The notes: generated from the sequence alone by a model not told the origin. A DNA stretch of 64,000 bases from Solwaraspora sp. WMMD1047 (GCF_029626155.1 NZ_JARUBL010000001.1:5250501-5314500); one strand, 5' to 3'; positions 43,230 to 52,348 are shown, counted from the stretch's first letter. Translations and numbers: made by a program.

Positions 43230-45005
43230 ATGCCCACCCTGCGCATCGCACTCGCCCAGGTCAACCCCACCGTCGGTGACCTGACGGGCAATGCCCGGAT
43301 CATCCGCGACCGGACCCGCCAGGCGACGGCCGAGGGAGCCCACCTGATCGCGTTCCCGGAGATGATGTTGACCGGTTATCCGGTCGAGGACCTGGTCTTT
43401 CGAGAGTCGTTCGTCGATGCGTCCCGGGCCGCGCTGGAGCGGCTCGCCACCGACCTGGCCGCCGACGGGCACGGGTCGGCGGCGGTCGTGGTCGGCTATC
43501 TGGACGCCGACGGCCCGCCGCCCACGAGCGCCGACGTGCGCGCCGGCCGGGGCCCGCGCAACGCCCTCGCGGTGCTGCACGAGGGGCGGGTGGCGGCCCG
43601 CTACTTCAAGCACCACCTGCCCAACTACGGGGTCTTCGACGAGGACCGCTACTTCGTCTCCGGCGACACCCTCACGGTGGCCCGGATCGGCGGGGTGGAC
43701 GTGGCCCTGACCATCTGCGAGGACCTGTGGCAGGCCGGCGGCCCGTTCGCCGCCGCCCGGCACGCGGGGGTCGGCCTGGTCGTCAACATCAACGGCTCGC
43801 CGTACGAGCTGAACAAGGACGACGTACGGCTGCCGCTGGTCGGCCGCCGGGCCGCCGAGGCCGGGGCGACGGTGGCGTACGTGAACATGGTCGGCGCCCA
43901 GGACGAGCTGGTCTTCGAGGGCGACTCCATGATCGTCGAGCCGGACGGCACCGTGCTGGCCCGGGGACCGCAGTTCGTCGAGCACCTGCTCCTGCACGAC
44001 CTGGACCTGCCGGCCGCCGCGCCGGAGCCCGCCGCCGACAGCCCCACCTCGGCGGGGATGCGGATCGCACGGGTGGTGGTCAGCGACGCGCTGCCGGCAC
44101 CGGCCGGGCCGCCGGCCGCCGGTGGGATCGTCGAGCCGATCGTGGCCGAGGACGTCAGCGACGAACCGGAGATCTGGCGGGCGCTGGTGGTGGGGCTGCG
44201 CGACTACGTCGACAAGAACGGCTTCCCGTCGGTGGTGCTCGGGCTCTCCGGCGGCATCGACTCGGCGCTGGTGGCGGCGCTCGCCGTGGACGCGCTCGGC
44301 CCGGACCGGGTGATCGGCGTCTCGATGCCCAGCCAGCACTCGTCGGAGCACTCCCGCGACGACGCCGCCGAGCTGGCCAAGCGGACCGGCCTGAACTACC
44401 GGGTGGAGCCGATCCAGCCGATGGTCGACACCTTCCTGGCCAACCTCTCGCTGGCCGGGCTGGCCGTGGAGAACCTCCAGGCCCGGGTACGCGGTGTGCT
44501 GCTGATGGCGCTGTCGAACCAGGAGGGGCACCTGGTGCTCACCACCGGCAACAAGAGCGAGCTGGCGGTCGGCTACTCGACGCTGTACGGCGACTCGGTC
44601 GGCGGCTTCAACCCGATCAAGGACGTCTGGAAGACCACGGTGTGGCGGCTGGCCCGGTGGCGCAACGCCGACGCCGCGGCCCGCGGCGAGCAGCCGCCGA
44701 TCCCGGAGAACTCGATCACCAAGCCGCCCAGCGCTGAGCTGGCCCCCGGCCAGCTCGACACCGACACGCTGCCCGACTACACCGTGCTGGACGCGATCCT
44801 GACCGGCTACGTCGACGGCGACCTGGGGCGGGCCGGACTGATCGCGGCCGGCCACGACCCGGCGCTCGTCGACCGGGTGCTGCGGATGGTCGACCTGGCC
44901 GAGTACAAGCGGCGGCAGTCGGCGCCCGGCACCAAGATCTCGATCAAGGCGTTCGGCCGGGACCGGCGGCTGCCGATCACCAACCGGTGGCGCGAGCACG
45001 GCTGA
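43230..45005 (+). CDS. nadE: Glutamine-dependent NAD+ synthetase
   Basis: A 591-residue two-domain enzyme. It converts nicotinic acid adenine dinucleotide to NAD+ using ATP and ammonia released from glutamine. The N-terminal nitrilase/amidase domain (1-270) has the Glu in FPEMMLTGYP, the Lys in RYFKHHLPNYG and the Cys in LTICEDLW. The C-terminal ATP-pyrophosphatase domain has the P-loop GLSGGIDSALVA (about 337-348) and LTTGNKSELAVGYSTLYGD. Divergent from glnA2. It forms a row with panB downstream (117-base gap). Confidence 0.96.
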   Translation: MPTLRIALAQVNPTVGDLTGNARIIRDRTRQATAEGAHLIAFPEMMLTGYPVEDLVFRESFVDASRAALERLATDLAADGHGSAAVVVGYLDADGPPPTSADVRAGRGPRNALAVLHEGRVAARYFKHHLPNYGVFDEDRYFVSGDTLTVARIGGVDVALTICEDLWQAGGPFAAARHAGVGLVVNINGSPYELNKDDVRLPLVGRRAAEAGATVAYVNMVGAQDELVFEGDSMIVEPDGTVLARGPQFVEHLLLHDLDLPAAAPEPAADSPTSAGMRIARVVVSDALPAPAGPPAAGGIVEPIVAEDVSDEPEIWRALVVGLRDYVDKNGFPSVVLGLSGGIDSALVAALAVDALGPDRVIGVSMPSQHSSEHSRDDAAELAKRTGLNYRVEPIQPMVDTFLANLSLAGLAVENLQARVRGVLLMALSNQEGHLVLTTGNKSELAVGYSTLYGDSVGGFNPIKDVWKTTVWRLARWRNADAAARGEQPPIPENSITKPPSAELAPGQLDTDTLPDYTVLDAILTGYVDGDLGRAGLIAAGHDPALVDRVLRMVDLAEYKRRQSAPGTKISIKAFGRDRRLPITNRWREHG

Positions 45006-45122
45006 CCGACGTCACGGTGTGAAAACTTCCACTCTTCCCTGACCGCGGGCCGGCGTCCGGTGCGACGATCGGCCTATACCCGGGGACCGCGCAGGCGGCC
45101 TCGAGGGCGAGAGGAGAAGACC

Positions 45123-45968
45123 GTGAGCGCCAACGACGTGCTCGAAGTACCCACCCTGTACGGCGGTCCGGCCACCCGCCGGGTCCGGACCAGGGACCTG
45201 GCCGCCGCGAAGGAACGCGGCGACCGGTGGCCGATGCTCACCTCGTACGACCAGTACACCGCCGCCATCTTCGACCGGGCCGGGATTCCGGTGCTGCTGG
45301 TCGGCGACTCGGCGGCGAACAACGTCTTCGGGCACGAGACCACCGTGCCGGTGACCGTCGAGGACCTGCTCCCCCTGGCCCGGGCCGTGGTGCGGGCCAC
45401 CAGCTACGCCCTGGTCGTCGCCGACCTGCCGTTCGGCTCGTACGAGGAGGGGCCGACCCAGGCGCTGCGCACGGCGGTGCGGTTCATGAAGGAGACCGGC
45501 TGCCACGCGGTGAAGCTGGAGGGCGGCCGGCGCTACGCCGCCCAGATCGAGGCGATCACCGGCGCCGGCATCCCGGTGATGGCGCACATCGGCTTCACCC
45601 CGCAGCGGGAACACACCATCGGCGGCTACCGGGTCCAGGGCCGCGGCGACGCGGCCGAGGACGTGCTGGCCGACGCGCACGCGGTGGCCGAGGCCGGCGC
45701 CTTCGCGGTGGTGCTGGAGATGGTGCCGGGCGAGGTCGCCAAGCGGGTCACCCACGACCTGGCGATCCCGACCGTGGGGATCGGCGCCGGCCCGGAGACC
45801 GACGCCCAGGTGCTGGTCTGGCAGGACATGGCGGGGCTGCGGACCGGTCCGATGCCGCGCTTCGTCAAGCGCTACGCCGACCTGGCCGGGGCGCTGGGCG
45901 AGGCCACCGCGCGGTTCGCCGAGGAGGTCCGGGCCCGCGAGTTCCCGGCCGCCGAGCACACCTTCTGA
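45123..45968 (+). CDS. panB: 3-methyl-2-oxobutanoate hydroxymethyltransferase
   Basis: A 281-residue TIM-barrel enzyme of pantothenate/CoA synthesis that transfers a hydroxymethyl group from methylene-tetrahydrofolate to 2-oxoisovalerate to give ketopantoate. Seen: [17 protein letters not shown], the metal-binding [40 protein letters not shown] and [19 protein letters not shown] 45123 has GAGAGGAGAA upstream. Relatives have about 20 fewer residues at the N-terminus. A stem-loop follows. Confidence 0.96.
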   Translation: MSANDVLEVPTLYGGPATRRVRTRDLAAAKERGDRWPMLTSYDQYTAAIFDRAGIPVLLVGDSAANNVFGHETTVPVTVEDLLPLARAVVRATSYALVVADLPFGSYEEGPTQALRTAVRFMKETGCHAVKLEGGRRYAAQIEAITGAGIPVMAHIGFTPQREHTIGGYRVQGRGDAAEDVLADAHAVAEAGAFAVVLEMVPGEVAKRVTHDLAIPTVGIGAGPETDAQVLVWQDMAGLRTGPMPRFVKRYADLAGALGEATARFAEEVRAREFPAAEHTF

Positions 45969-45982
45969 CGTACGCCGAAAGC

Positions 45983-46011
45983 ACGCCGGCGCCGGACCAC
46001 GGCGCCGGCGT
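45983..46011. terminator. Bidirectional terminator
   Basis: ACGCCGGCGCCG (45983-45994) and its exact complement (46000-46011) with a 5-base loop, between panB and the convergent reductase gene. Confidence 0.8.
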
Positions 46012-46018
46012 CGCGGCC

Positions 46019-46717
46019 TCAGATGTCGGTGACCCGGATGCCGGCGTGCGCCTTGTACCGCTTGTTTATCGCGATCAGGTTGGCGGTGAACGCCTCGATC
46101 TGGTGGGCGTTGCGCAGCCGCCCGGCGTAGATGCCGCGCATGCCGGGGATCCGGGCGGCCAGTGCGGCGACGATCCCGATCAGTTCCCGCTCCTCGGTGC
46201 AGATCAGCACGTCCAGGTCGATCCGGTCGACCTGCGGGTCGGCCAGCAGCGGGGCGCTGACGTGGTTGAACGCGGCGCAGATCCGGGAGTCCGGCAGCAG
46301 CGCCGCCGCCTGCTGCACCGCGCTGCCCTCCTCGACCGGCAGCGCGTACGGGCCCTGCTTGTCGAAGCCGAGCGGGTTGACGCAGTCGACGACCACCTTG
46401 CCGGCCAGCGCGTCGCGCAGCTCGGTGAGGATGGCGGCGTGCCCGTCCCAGGGCACCGCGACGATGACGATGTCGGAGCGGGTCGCGACGTCGAGGTTGG
46501 CGGCGCCGGTCACGTCGGCGTCGGCGGGCAGTCCGGCCAACTGGCGGATCTGCGCGGCGGCCTCTTCGGCGCGCTCCGCCGACCGGGAGCCGATCAGGAT
46601 CGGCTGACCGGCCCGGGCCAGCCGGTAGGCGAGGCCGCGTCCCTGGTCCCCGGTGCCGCCGAGGATGCCGACGGTCAGCCCGGTCACGTCCGGCAGCGTG
46701 CTCGCGTCATAGCCCAT
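46019..46717 (-). CDS. npdG: F420H2:NADP oxidoreductase (NPDG)
   Basis: A 232-residue NAD(P)-binding enzyme moving hydride between coenzyme F420 and NADP. The Rossmann motif is LTVGILGGTGDQGRGLAYRLA, with the NADP-specific GSRSAERAEEAA. Further blocks are IVIVAVPWDGHAAI, VVDCVNPLGF and AFNHVSAPLL. This matches the NPDG subfamily of the pyrroline-5-carboxylate reductase-like group. Actinobacteria make F420, so the role is plausible. ATG 46717 is chosen over 46738 because family members begin close to it. Confidence 0.88.
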   Translation of the reverse strand: MGYDASTLPDVTGLTVGILGGTGDQGRGLAYRLARAGQPILIGSRSAERAEEAAAQIRQLAGLPADADVTGAANLDVATRSDIVIVAVPWDGHAAILTELRDALAGKVVVDCVNPLGFDKQGPYALPVEEGSAVQQAAALLPDSRICAAFNHVSAPLLADPQVDRIDLDVLICTEERELIGIVAALAARIPGMRGIYAGRLRNAHQIEAFTANLIAINKRYKAHAGIRVTDI

Positions 46718-46791
46718 CCGGACATCTTCGCAGCCCAACCCCTGCTTCGGCAGCTACCCGCGGCTGTGAGAATCCCCGCCCCGGTGGCCCA

Positions 46792-46831
46792 TCGAAACTC
46801 CCGCTGCCCAGGCGGACAGCGGGAGTTTCGA
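46792..46831 (-). terminator. Terminator after the histone-like gene
   Basis: TCGAAACTCCCGCTG (46792-46806) pairs perfectly with 46817-46831 around a 10-base loop. It lies 44 bases past the stop of the Lys/Ala-rich gene and upstream of the reductase gene on the same strand. Confidence 0.85.
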
Positions 46832-46874
46832 ACTGTTGGTCATGATTTACCGGGGTCGACCCGGCCGGATCGGG

Positions 46875-47750
46875 TCAGCGTGGCTTGCGGGCCGTGGCGC
46901 GGGTGGCGGTCTTCTTCGCCACCGCGCCGCGGGCGGCCACCTTCTTCGCCGGCGACCGGCGGGCGGTCACCTTGCGGGCCGTCGAGGCGGCGTTCGCCCG
47001 GGAACCGGTGCCGCTGGTCCGCTTCGCCGCCGCCCGACTGGCCGTCGATTTCACGGTGCTCGCCTTGCGGGCCGGTGCCCGCTTCGCGGCCGTCGTTCGG
47101 GCGCTCGCCGGCCGGGTCGAGGCGGCCTTGCGGGCCGTCGACTTCTTCGCCGCCGTCGACTTCTTCGCGGCCGTGGACCTCTTCGCGGCCGTCGACTTCT
47201 TCGCCGCGGTCGACCGCTTCGCCGGCATCGTCTTCTTCGCGGCGGTCGACTTCTTGGCCGCCGTCGACTTCTTCGCCGCGGTCATCTTCTTCGCGGCCGT
47301 CGACTTCTTCGCCGCTGCCGACTTCTTCGCGGCGGTCCGCTTCGCCAGCGCCGTGCGCGCGGTGGTCTTCTTCGCCGCGCTGCTGCGGGCGGCGGCCGTG
47401 CGGGCGGCCACCTTCCGGGCGGTCGTCTTGCTCGCCGCGCTCTTGCGGGCGGTGGCCTTCTTCGCCGCCGCCTTCTGGGCCGCCGACTTCTTCGCGGCGA
47501 TCGTCCGCGCCGTGGCGGTCTTCTTGGCGGTGGTCCGCTTGGCGGGAGCCGTCTTCGCGGTGGCCCGCTTCGCCGGAGCCTTCTTCGCCGCGGTCTTCTT
47601 CGCCGGAGCCTTCTTCGCGGCGGCCTTCTTGACCGCGGCCTTGCGCACCGCCGAGGTGCGCGTGCCGGCGCTGCGTGCGCTCGCCGCGGTCTTCTTCCCG
47701 GCCACGCGTTTGGCGGTCGGGCGGGTGGTGGCCTTTCGTGCTTCGGCCAT
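46875..47750 (-). CDS. Histone H1-like Lys/Ala-rich protein
   Basis: A 291-residue protein made almost wholly of Ala, Lys, Arg, Thr and Ser. Its core is a string of KKSTAAKK- and PAKK-type units (about residues 130-205 are nearly identical 6-residue repeats). It resembles eukaryotic H1 tails and the C-terminal tail of HupS-type HU proteins, but there is no N-terminal HU domain. It probably binds DNA non-specifically and compacts the nucleoid. ATG 47750 has GGAGGGAACCC upstream. Composition alone makes homology assignment weak. Confidence 0.85.
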   Translation of the reverse strand: MAEARKATTRPTAKRVAGKKTAASARSAGTRTSAVRKAAVKKAAAKKAPAKKTAAKKAPAKRATAKTAPAKRTTAKKTATARTIAAKKSAAQKAAAKKATARKSAASKTTARKVAARTAAARSSAAKKTTARTALAKRTAAKKSAAAKKSTAAKKMTAAKKSTAAKKSTAAKKTMPAKRSTAAKKSTAAKRSTAAKKSTAAKKSTARKAASTRPASARTTAAKRAPARKASTVKSTASRAAAKRTSGTGSRANAASTARKVTARRSPAKKVAARGAVAKKTATRATARKPR

Positions 47751-47837
47751 CTGGGTTCCCTCCTTGCGGGACTTACTCTCGGGTGTCTCCTCGCGGAGAC
47801 CACGGAGTTCCTCGACGCGGACTCTCGCCGCGCCGGC

Positions 47838-48041
47838 CTAGCGCTCCTCCCCGGCCCAACGGGCGTCCTCGGCTTCCCACTCCTCGTTACGCTCCTGCAC
47901 CTTCTGCAGGGCGTTCTCGGCGTCGGCAGCTGAGGCGTACGGGCCGAGCAGGTACCGCGCGGGACACGCGTCGGCATCCGTCTCGACCCGGTGGTGTCGC
48001 TCGCACCAGTAGTACCGGGCACCACTACCGCTGTCGCTCAT
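47838..48041 (-). CDS. Small conserved protein with Trp/Cys N-terminus
   Basis: Sixty-seven residues from the ATG at 48041. An early segment ARYYWCERHHRVETDADACP has two Cys and three His/Glu that could bind metal. It is followed by YLLGPYASAADAENALQKVQ, a sporulation-related-repeat-like helix-strand unit, and an acidic tail. It lies upstream of the histone-like gene on the same strand, with an 87-base gap. Function unknown. Confidence 0.75.
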   Translation of the reverse strand: MSDSGSGARYYWCERHHRVETDADACPARYLLGPYASAADAENALQKVQERNEEWEAEDARWAGEER

Positions 48042-48396
48042 GAGATCACTGTGACACCGCAAACCGACCATGCGCTACCGTTTCACGCAAATAGGAGAGG
48101 CGTCTTCCACAGTAGACCCCCTCGACGCCCGCCGCCGGCAGTTCGCCAAACTCACTCCGTACCCGACGGAAATGTTCTGCGGCAAGCGATTCACGACGAT
48201 GAAACGGCACCCACAGCCGCAACCGCCACCGTTCCCAGCCGAAAAAGAAAAAAGCCCTCCGGGTACGCGGACAGCCCGCCACACCGACCGCGAGAAGTCG
48301 GAAACCCGACATCGCCTGCGCACCTGGCGCCACTTCCGCCCCGGCGGTCCCGGCCGGTCAGTTGCGCCGGCGGTCCGTACCGGGCACCGTCACAGC
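48042..48396. other. Intergenic stretch without a supported gene
   Basis: Between two divergent small genes. Reading frames here give only low-complexity Arg/Pro text. An A-rich tract (AAAAAGAAAAAAG near 48241-48253) is the one notable element; read on the minus strand it is a U-rich tract, but no stable stem precedes it. The two promoters must lie here. Confidence 0.5.
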
Positions 48397-48687
48397 ATGT
48401 TCAGCGACGCCGCCACGGCGGTACTGGTTGCGCATGCGCGGGTCCGGCTCCGGGACGGTTCGCCGCCGGGCCGGGTCTTCACCCAGCTCGCGGCGGCACA
48501 CGACGATCCGCGAGTGGTCGCGCTGGCGGTCCGGCTGGCGGTCGACGGCGACCGCGCCGAGGCCGAACGGCTGGTACGGGAGCATCGGGCGACCTTCGCC
48601 GCCACCGAGCCCGGCGACGCGGAGGCCCTCGGCGCGGCCCTGGAGTCGGCCGGCTTCTTCACCGCTGGTTCGACCCGAACGGACTGA
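48397..48687 (+). CDS. Small helical hypothetical protein
   Basis: Ninety-six residues from ATG 48397 (MFSDAATAVLVAHARVRLRD). It is rich in Ala, Arg and Asp with regular helical spacing (VVALAVRLAVDGDRAEAERL). No family recognised. The longer in-frame version from 48070 adds Arg/Pro-rich text that looks non-coding. It converges with the channel-like gene, only 21 bases between. Confidence 0.6.
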   Translation: MFSDAATAVLVAHARVRLRDGSPPGRVFTQLAAAHDDPRVVALAVRLAVDGDRAEAERLVREHRATFAATEPGDAEALGAALESAGFFTAGSTRTD

Positions 48688-48708
48688 CATCGTCCGCCCC
48701 GGGAGCCC

Positions 48709-50421
48709 CTACTCGTGCGGGACTATTGCCGGTCGCGGTGCGTTCTCCGGCGGCGTGGCCGCCTCGGCCAGCAGCCGAGCCAGCCCGGCCCGGGTCGCGA
48801 CCAGCAGCAGCCGATCGTTGCGCTGCAGCCGGCGCCCGGCCGAGACCGACGCCGGTAGCCGGGCGCCCCGCGCGTTCGTCAGGTGGACGAGCCACGCCTC
48901 GCCCGGCCGCCGCAGGTCGCCGACGGTCCGGTTCTCCAGCGGGGCGTACGGCGCCACCACCACCTCGGCGATCAGCAGCACCCGGCGGTCGACAGCGACC
49001 GCCTCCACGTCCTGCCCGAGCATGCGGGCGGCGAACGACGGCACCGCGAGGTAGCTGACGCTGCGGGAGATGCCGATGTCGAAGGCGCGTTGCACCTGGT
49101 TGGCGAAGCCCCCGTCGAAGAGCCGCAGCACCACCCGCAGATTCTCGTGGATCCCCCGGCCGACCAGCGCGGTCTCCAGATTGGTCGAATCGTCCGATGT
49201 GATCACCACGAGCGCGGCGCTGGTCGGCAGGGAGGCCGCCAGCAGGGTCTCCCGCCGGCTGGCGTCGCCGATGATCAGCGGTATCCCGAGATCCCGGGCG
49301 ACCTGCACCCCGCGCGCCTCCGGCGACCGGTCGACCGCGACGACGTCGACTCCGGCGGCGTACAGGCCCTCGATGACGTGGCTGCCGACGCCGCCCAGGC
49401 CCACCACGACGACGTGATCGGCCATCCGTCTCGGCAGCGAACCGTCCGCGACCTCGAACCGCACCTTGACGACCGCGTCCACCACGGCGGCGGTGAGCAG
49501 CGGAATCACCGCGATGCTGCCGATGGAGAGGACGACGAGCGTCACCTGCTCGACGGCCGAGGCGCTCAGCTCGGCCTCGGCGCCGCCGAACGCGGCGAGC
49601 GTGGCCGCATAACCGGCCTGCCACCAGGTGGTCTCCGGCCGTTCCAACGCGAGCAGACCGGAGCCGAGCACAAGCAGACCGACGAACACCCCCAGCGCGA
49701 GGCGCAGCCGGCGCCACACCCGCCCGACGATCGCACCGACCGGATAGCCGGGCGCCCGCCGCCGGCGGCGGGTCACCGGCAGGGTCCGGGGCGCGGCCGA
49801 CACCAGCACCAGGTCGGCCTCGTCCTGCTCGACCGGGAGTACGTCCGGCTCGTCGCGACCCGCCGTGCGGGCCAGGCCGACCAGGATGTCGCGGTCCGGC
49901 ACCTCGCCGCGGTGGGCGACGAACATGGTGCCGCTGCGCAGCCCTTCCTTCGGCGCGACCGCTCCGACGGCGGCCGCGACGAACGCCGGCGCGGCCAGCG
50001 CCCCGTCGGAGAGCACCGTGCAGTACGGCAGCCGCGCGATCCCCTCGCTCAGGCTGGTGTTGAACATCCGCACCACGATCCGCAGACCCGGGTGCAGATC
50101 GTGCGCGTGCAGGGTCGCTTCGATGTTGCTGACGTCGTCGCGTCCGACAAGCGCCAGCGCGTCCGCCGAGTCGAGTCCGGCGGCGCGATAGGCGTCCAGG
50201 TCCGGCTGCTCCGACTCGACGATCCCGAGCCCGGCCAGCTTGGCGATCCGGCGGCCGTACGTCGAGGTCCGCGACCTCAGGATGACGGTCACCGCGCAGT
50301 GGTGCCGGTTGAGCAGTTCATCGGCGAGGCGGTAGGCCAGCGAGTCGTCTCCGCAGATGACGAACCGGCGCGCGTCGGCTACCTCGACCGGAGCCGGCGG
50401 GACGGACCCCGACGGGTTCAC
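48709..50421 (-). CDS. Two-RCK (TrkA-N) ion-channel-like membrane protein
   Basis: About 570 residues from GTG 50421. A first Rossmann TrkA-N domain opens with RRFVICGDDSLAYRLADELL. The middle holds two membrane helices (LALGVFVGLLVLGSGLLALE and VEQVTLVVLSIGSIAVIPLL) around a short pore-like stretch. A second TrkA-N domain follows with HVVVVGLGGVGSHVIEGL, then a TrkA-C-like end. This layout resembles potassium-channel/CASTOR-type proteins gated by NAD or other ligands. The pore TVGYG motif is absent. An upstream ATG at 50487 would add 22 residues. The start overlaps the MFS gene end. Confidence 0.82.
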   Translation of the reverse strand: MNPSGSVPPAPVEVADARRFVICGDDSLAYRLADELLNRHHCAVTVILRSRTSTYGRRIAKLAGLGIVESEQPDLDAYRAAGLDSADALALVGRDDVSNIEATLHAHDLHPGLRIVVRMFNTSLSEGIARLPYCTVLSDGALAAPAFVAAAVGAVAPKEGLRSGTMFVAHRGEVPDRDILVGLARTAGRDEPDVLPVEQDEADLVLVSAAPRTLPVTRRRRRAPGYPVGAIVGRVWRRLRLALGVFVGLLVLGSGLLALERPETTWWQAGYAATLAAFGGAEAELSASAVEQVTLVVLSIGSIAVIPLLTAAVVDAVVKVRFEVADGSLPRRMADHVVVVGLGGVGSHVIEGLYAAGVDVVAVDRSPEARGVQVARDLGIPLIIGDASRRETLLAASLPTSAALVVITSDDSTNLETALVGRGIHENLRVVLRLFDGGFANQVQRAFDIGISRSVSYLAVPSFAARMLGQDVEAVAVDRRVLLIAEVVVAPYAPLENRTVGDLRRPGEAWLVHLTNARGARLPASVSAGRRLQRNDRLLLVATRAGLARLLAEAATPPENAPRPAIVPHE

Positions 50422-51634
50422 GGGGCCGATCGTATCGAGCACCGTCCAGCCGGCCGAGGCGGGCGTCCACCGGCTCGGCCGGAGCACCGGTGGGCCGGAT
50501 GAGGCGCTCGCCGAGGGCCAGCCCGAGCGCGACGACGCTGAGCAGCGCGCCGATCAGCACCGTGCTGCGGACACCGTGGGCCGGCAGGGCGAGGCCGCCG
50601 ACGAAGGCGCCGCCGGTGATGCCGACGTTGACGGCGGCCGAGACCGCGGCGGCGGCCAGATCGGACCGCCCGGGCGCGACCTGCAGCACGAGACCGCCGA
50701 GCGACGCGGTGAAGGCGGCGAACGCCAGGCCGGCCAGGGCGATCTGGGCGACGGCCAGCGCCGGCCGGTGACCGGTGACGGCCAGCCCGAGCAGCGCCGC
50801 GGACTGCACGGCGACGGTCGCGACCAGGGCCAGCCACGGGCTGCGGTCGACGAGGACACCGACGGCGAGGATGCCGAGCACGCTGGCGATGCCACGCGCC
50901 AGCAGGATGGCCCCGACCGAGGCGGCGGAGAACCCGCTGACCTCGGTGACGAAGAGGGCGACATAGGTGTACGCGGCGATGGCGCCGGCGGTGGCCAGGA
51001 TGGCGACCGCCACCAGCAGCCAGAAGCGGCCCGGGTCGGGCGTGGCGCCCCGGGCGGAGTGGCCCTGTTCGGGTCGGGTCGAGGGCAGCAGCGCGGCCAC
51101 CACGACGCCGACGACCGCGCCGAGGCCGGCCACCGCCAGGAACGACGCCCGCCACCCGGCGCGTTCGCCCAGCCAGGTGCCGGCCGGCACGCCGAGGGCG
51201 AGGGCGACGGTGCCGCCGGCGAACACCACCGCCACCACCCGACCACGCAGCCCGGGTCGGAACAGCTCGGCCGCGGCCGGCACCACCACCGCCCAGAACA
51301 GCGCGTGGGTCGCGGCGGTCGCCATCCGCGCCGCCAGCAGCAGCGGGACGGAGCTCACCAGGACCGTGACCGCGTTGCTGACCACGAAGCCGGCCAGCAG
51401 CGCCGTGAGCAGCCACCGGCGCGGAACCCGCCGGACCAGCGCCGTCAACGGAACCGAGGCGACCATCACCACCGCGCCGTACGCGGTGACGAGCATGCCC
51501 ACCTGTGCCGGCGGGATGGCCAGGTCACCGGCCATCGGGAGCAGCAGACCGATCGGCAGCGCCTCCGCGGTGGTGTAGAGGAAGGTCCCGCCCGACAGGC
51601 CGATCAACGCCCCAACTGCCCGGCCGCGTCCCAT
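50318..51634 (-). CDS. MFS efflux transporter
   Basis: A 438-residue 12-helix major facilitator of the AraJ/DHA1 drug-export type. The loop after helix 2 reads LVRRVPRRWLLTALLAGFV, and GTWLGERAGWRASFLAVAGL carries the antiporter motif C region. The last 60 residues are a hydrophilic Arg/Pro-rich tail that runs out of frame over the start of the next gene, so the overlap is about 104 bases. It is divergent from a CGNR regulator with an inverted repeat between, so that regulator probably controls it. Confidence 0.88.
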   Translation of the reverse strand: MGRGRAVGALIGLSGGTFLYTTAEALPIGLLLPMAGDLAIPPAQVGMLVTAYGAVVMVASVPLTALVRRVPRRWLLTALLAGFVVSNAVTVLVSSVPLLLAARMATAATHALFWAVVVPAAAELFRPGLRGRVVAVVFAGGTVALALGVPAGTWLGERAGWRASFLAVAGLGAVVGVVVAALLPSTRPEQGHSARGATPDPGRFWLLVAVAILATAGAIAAYTYVALFVTEVSGFSAASVGAILLARGIASVLGILAVGVLVDRSPWLALVATVAVQSAALLGLAVTGHRPALAVAQIALAGLAFAAFTASLGGLVLQVAPGRSDLAAAAVSAAVNVGITGGAFVGGLALPAHGVRSTVLIGALLSVVALGLALGERLIRPTGAPAEPVDARLGRLDGARYDRPREPVGVRPAGSGRGSRRAPVRHLRRRLAGLPPRR

Positions 51635-51647
51635 CCGAACCCCCCCA

Positions 51648-51681
51648 CTGTTACCGTCTAAATAGCTTATGACGGCAACAG
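51648..51681. promoter_or_regulatory. Inverted-repeat operator between MFS and CGNR genes
   Basis: CTGTTACCGTC (51648-51658) and GACGGCAACAG (51671-51681) are complementary at 10 of 11 positions, with a 12-base A+T-rich spacer (TAAATAGCTTAT). It begins 13 bases upstream of the MFS start codon and ends 46 bases before the regulator start. Placement fits repression of the exporter by the CGNR protein. Confidence 0.75.
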
Positions 51682-51727
51682 ATTAGCGACGCCGTCCGAT
51701 CCGGGTCAACTGGTAAAGTGCGTTTTG

Positions 51728-52348
51728 ATGGAAACAGTCGAGGACGTGACCCGGATGCGCCTGGTGGGCGGCAACCTCGCGCTGGACTTCGTCAACACCC
51801 GCACCGGCCCGCCGGCCGGCGCCCCGGACGACGACGTCCTCACCGGCTACGCCGAACTGGTGGCCTGGGGCGCGTACGCAGGCGCGCTCACCGCGACCGA
51901 GGCGACCGCGCTGCGGCGGCTGGCCCGCGAGGACCCGGCCGGCGCGCGGGCCGCCTTCGCGCGCGCCCTGCGTACCCGGGACCACCTCGACGAGATCTTC
52001 CGGACGCTGGCCGCCGGCAAGAACCCGAAGGCGTCCGCACTGGACCGGCTCCGCGACGACGAGGCCGAGGCGCTCGGCCACGCCCGGCTCGACCCGACCA
52101 ACGGGTACGCATGGAGCTGGCGGGACGACCGGACGCTGGCCCGACCGCTGTGGCCGACGGTGCACGCGGCGGTGCGGCTGCTCACCACCGGTCCGCTGGA
52201 CCGGATCAAGGGCTGCGGCGGGTGCCGCTTCCTCTTCCACGACGAGAGCAAGAACCGCAGCCGCCGCTGGTGCAGCATGGACGACTGCGGCACCGCCGAG
52301 AAGACCCGACGTTACGTCGCGGCGCGGCGTACCCGTACCGCGCGGTGA
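51728..52348 (+). CDS. CGNR zinc-finger (ABATE domain) regulator
   Basis: A 206-residue protein. The N-terminal stress-responsive ABATE region (1-140) opens with RLVGGNLALDFVNTRTG. The C-terminal CGNR zinc finger (about 160-200) reads GCGGCRFLFHDESKNRSRRW then CSMDDCGTAEKTRRY, with four Cys to bind zinc; the usual CGNR appears as CGTA. Such proteins are transcription factors, often beside exporters. ATG 51728 is the start. It is divergent from the MFS gene with a dyad operator between. Confidence 0.9.
   Translation: METVEDVTRMRLVGGNLALDFVNTRTGPPAGAPDDDVLTGYAELVAWGAYAGALTATEATALRRLAREDPAGARAAFARALRTRDHLDEIFRTLAAGKNPKASALDRLRDDEAEALGHARLDPTNGYAWSWRDDRTLARPLWPTVHAAVRLLTTGPLDRIKGCGGCRFLFHDESKNRSRRWCSMDDCGTAEKTRRYVAARRTRTAR

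Noticed and set aside
45227-47632. 801-codon plus-strand reading
   Set aside because: Shadow of panB, npdG and the histone-like gene; its long Ser/Pro repeat tail comes from the other strand's repeats.
46885-47841. Plus-strand reading of over 300 codons rich in Phe, Ala and Val
   Set aside because: It is the mirror of the Lys/Ala-rich histone-like gene; repeated KK codons read as FF on the other strand. The minus strand has the ribosome site.
48046-48333. Minus-strand readings in the gap at 48.1-48.3 kb
   Set aside because: No ribosome site and no recognisable or conserved-looking protein text; treated as intergenic.
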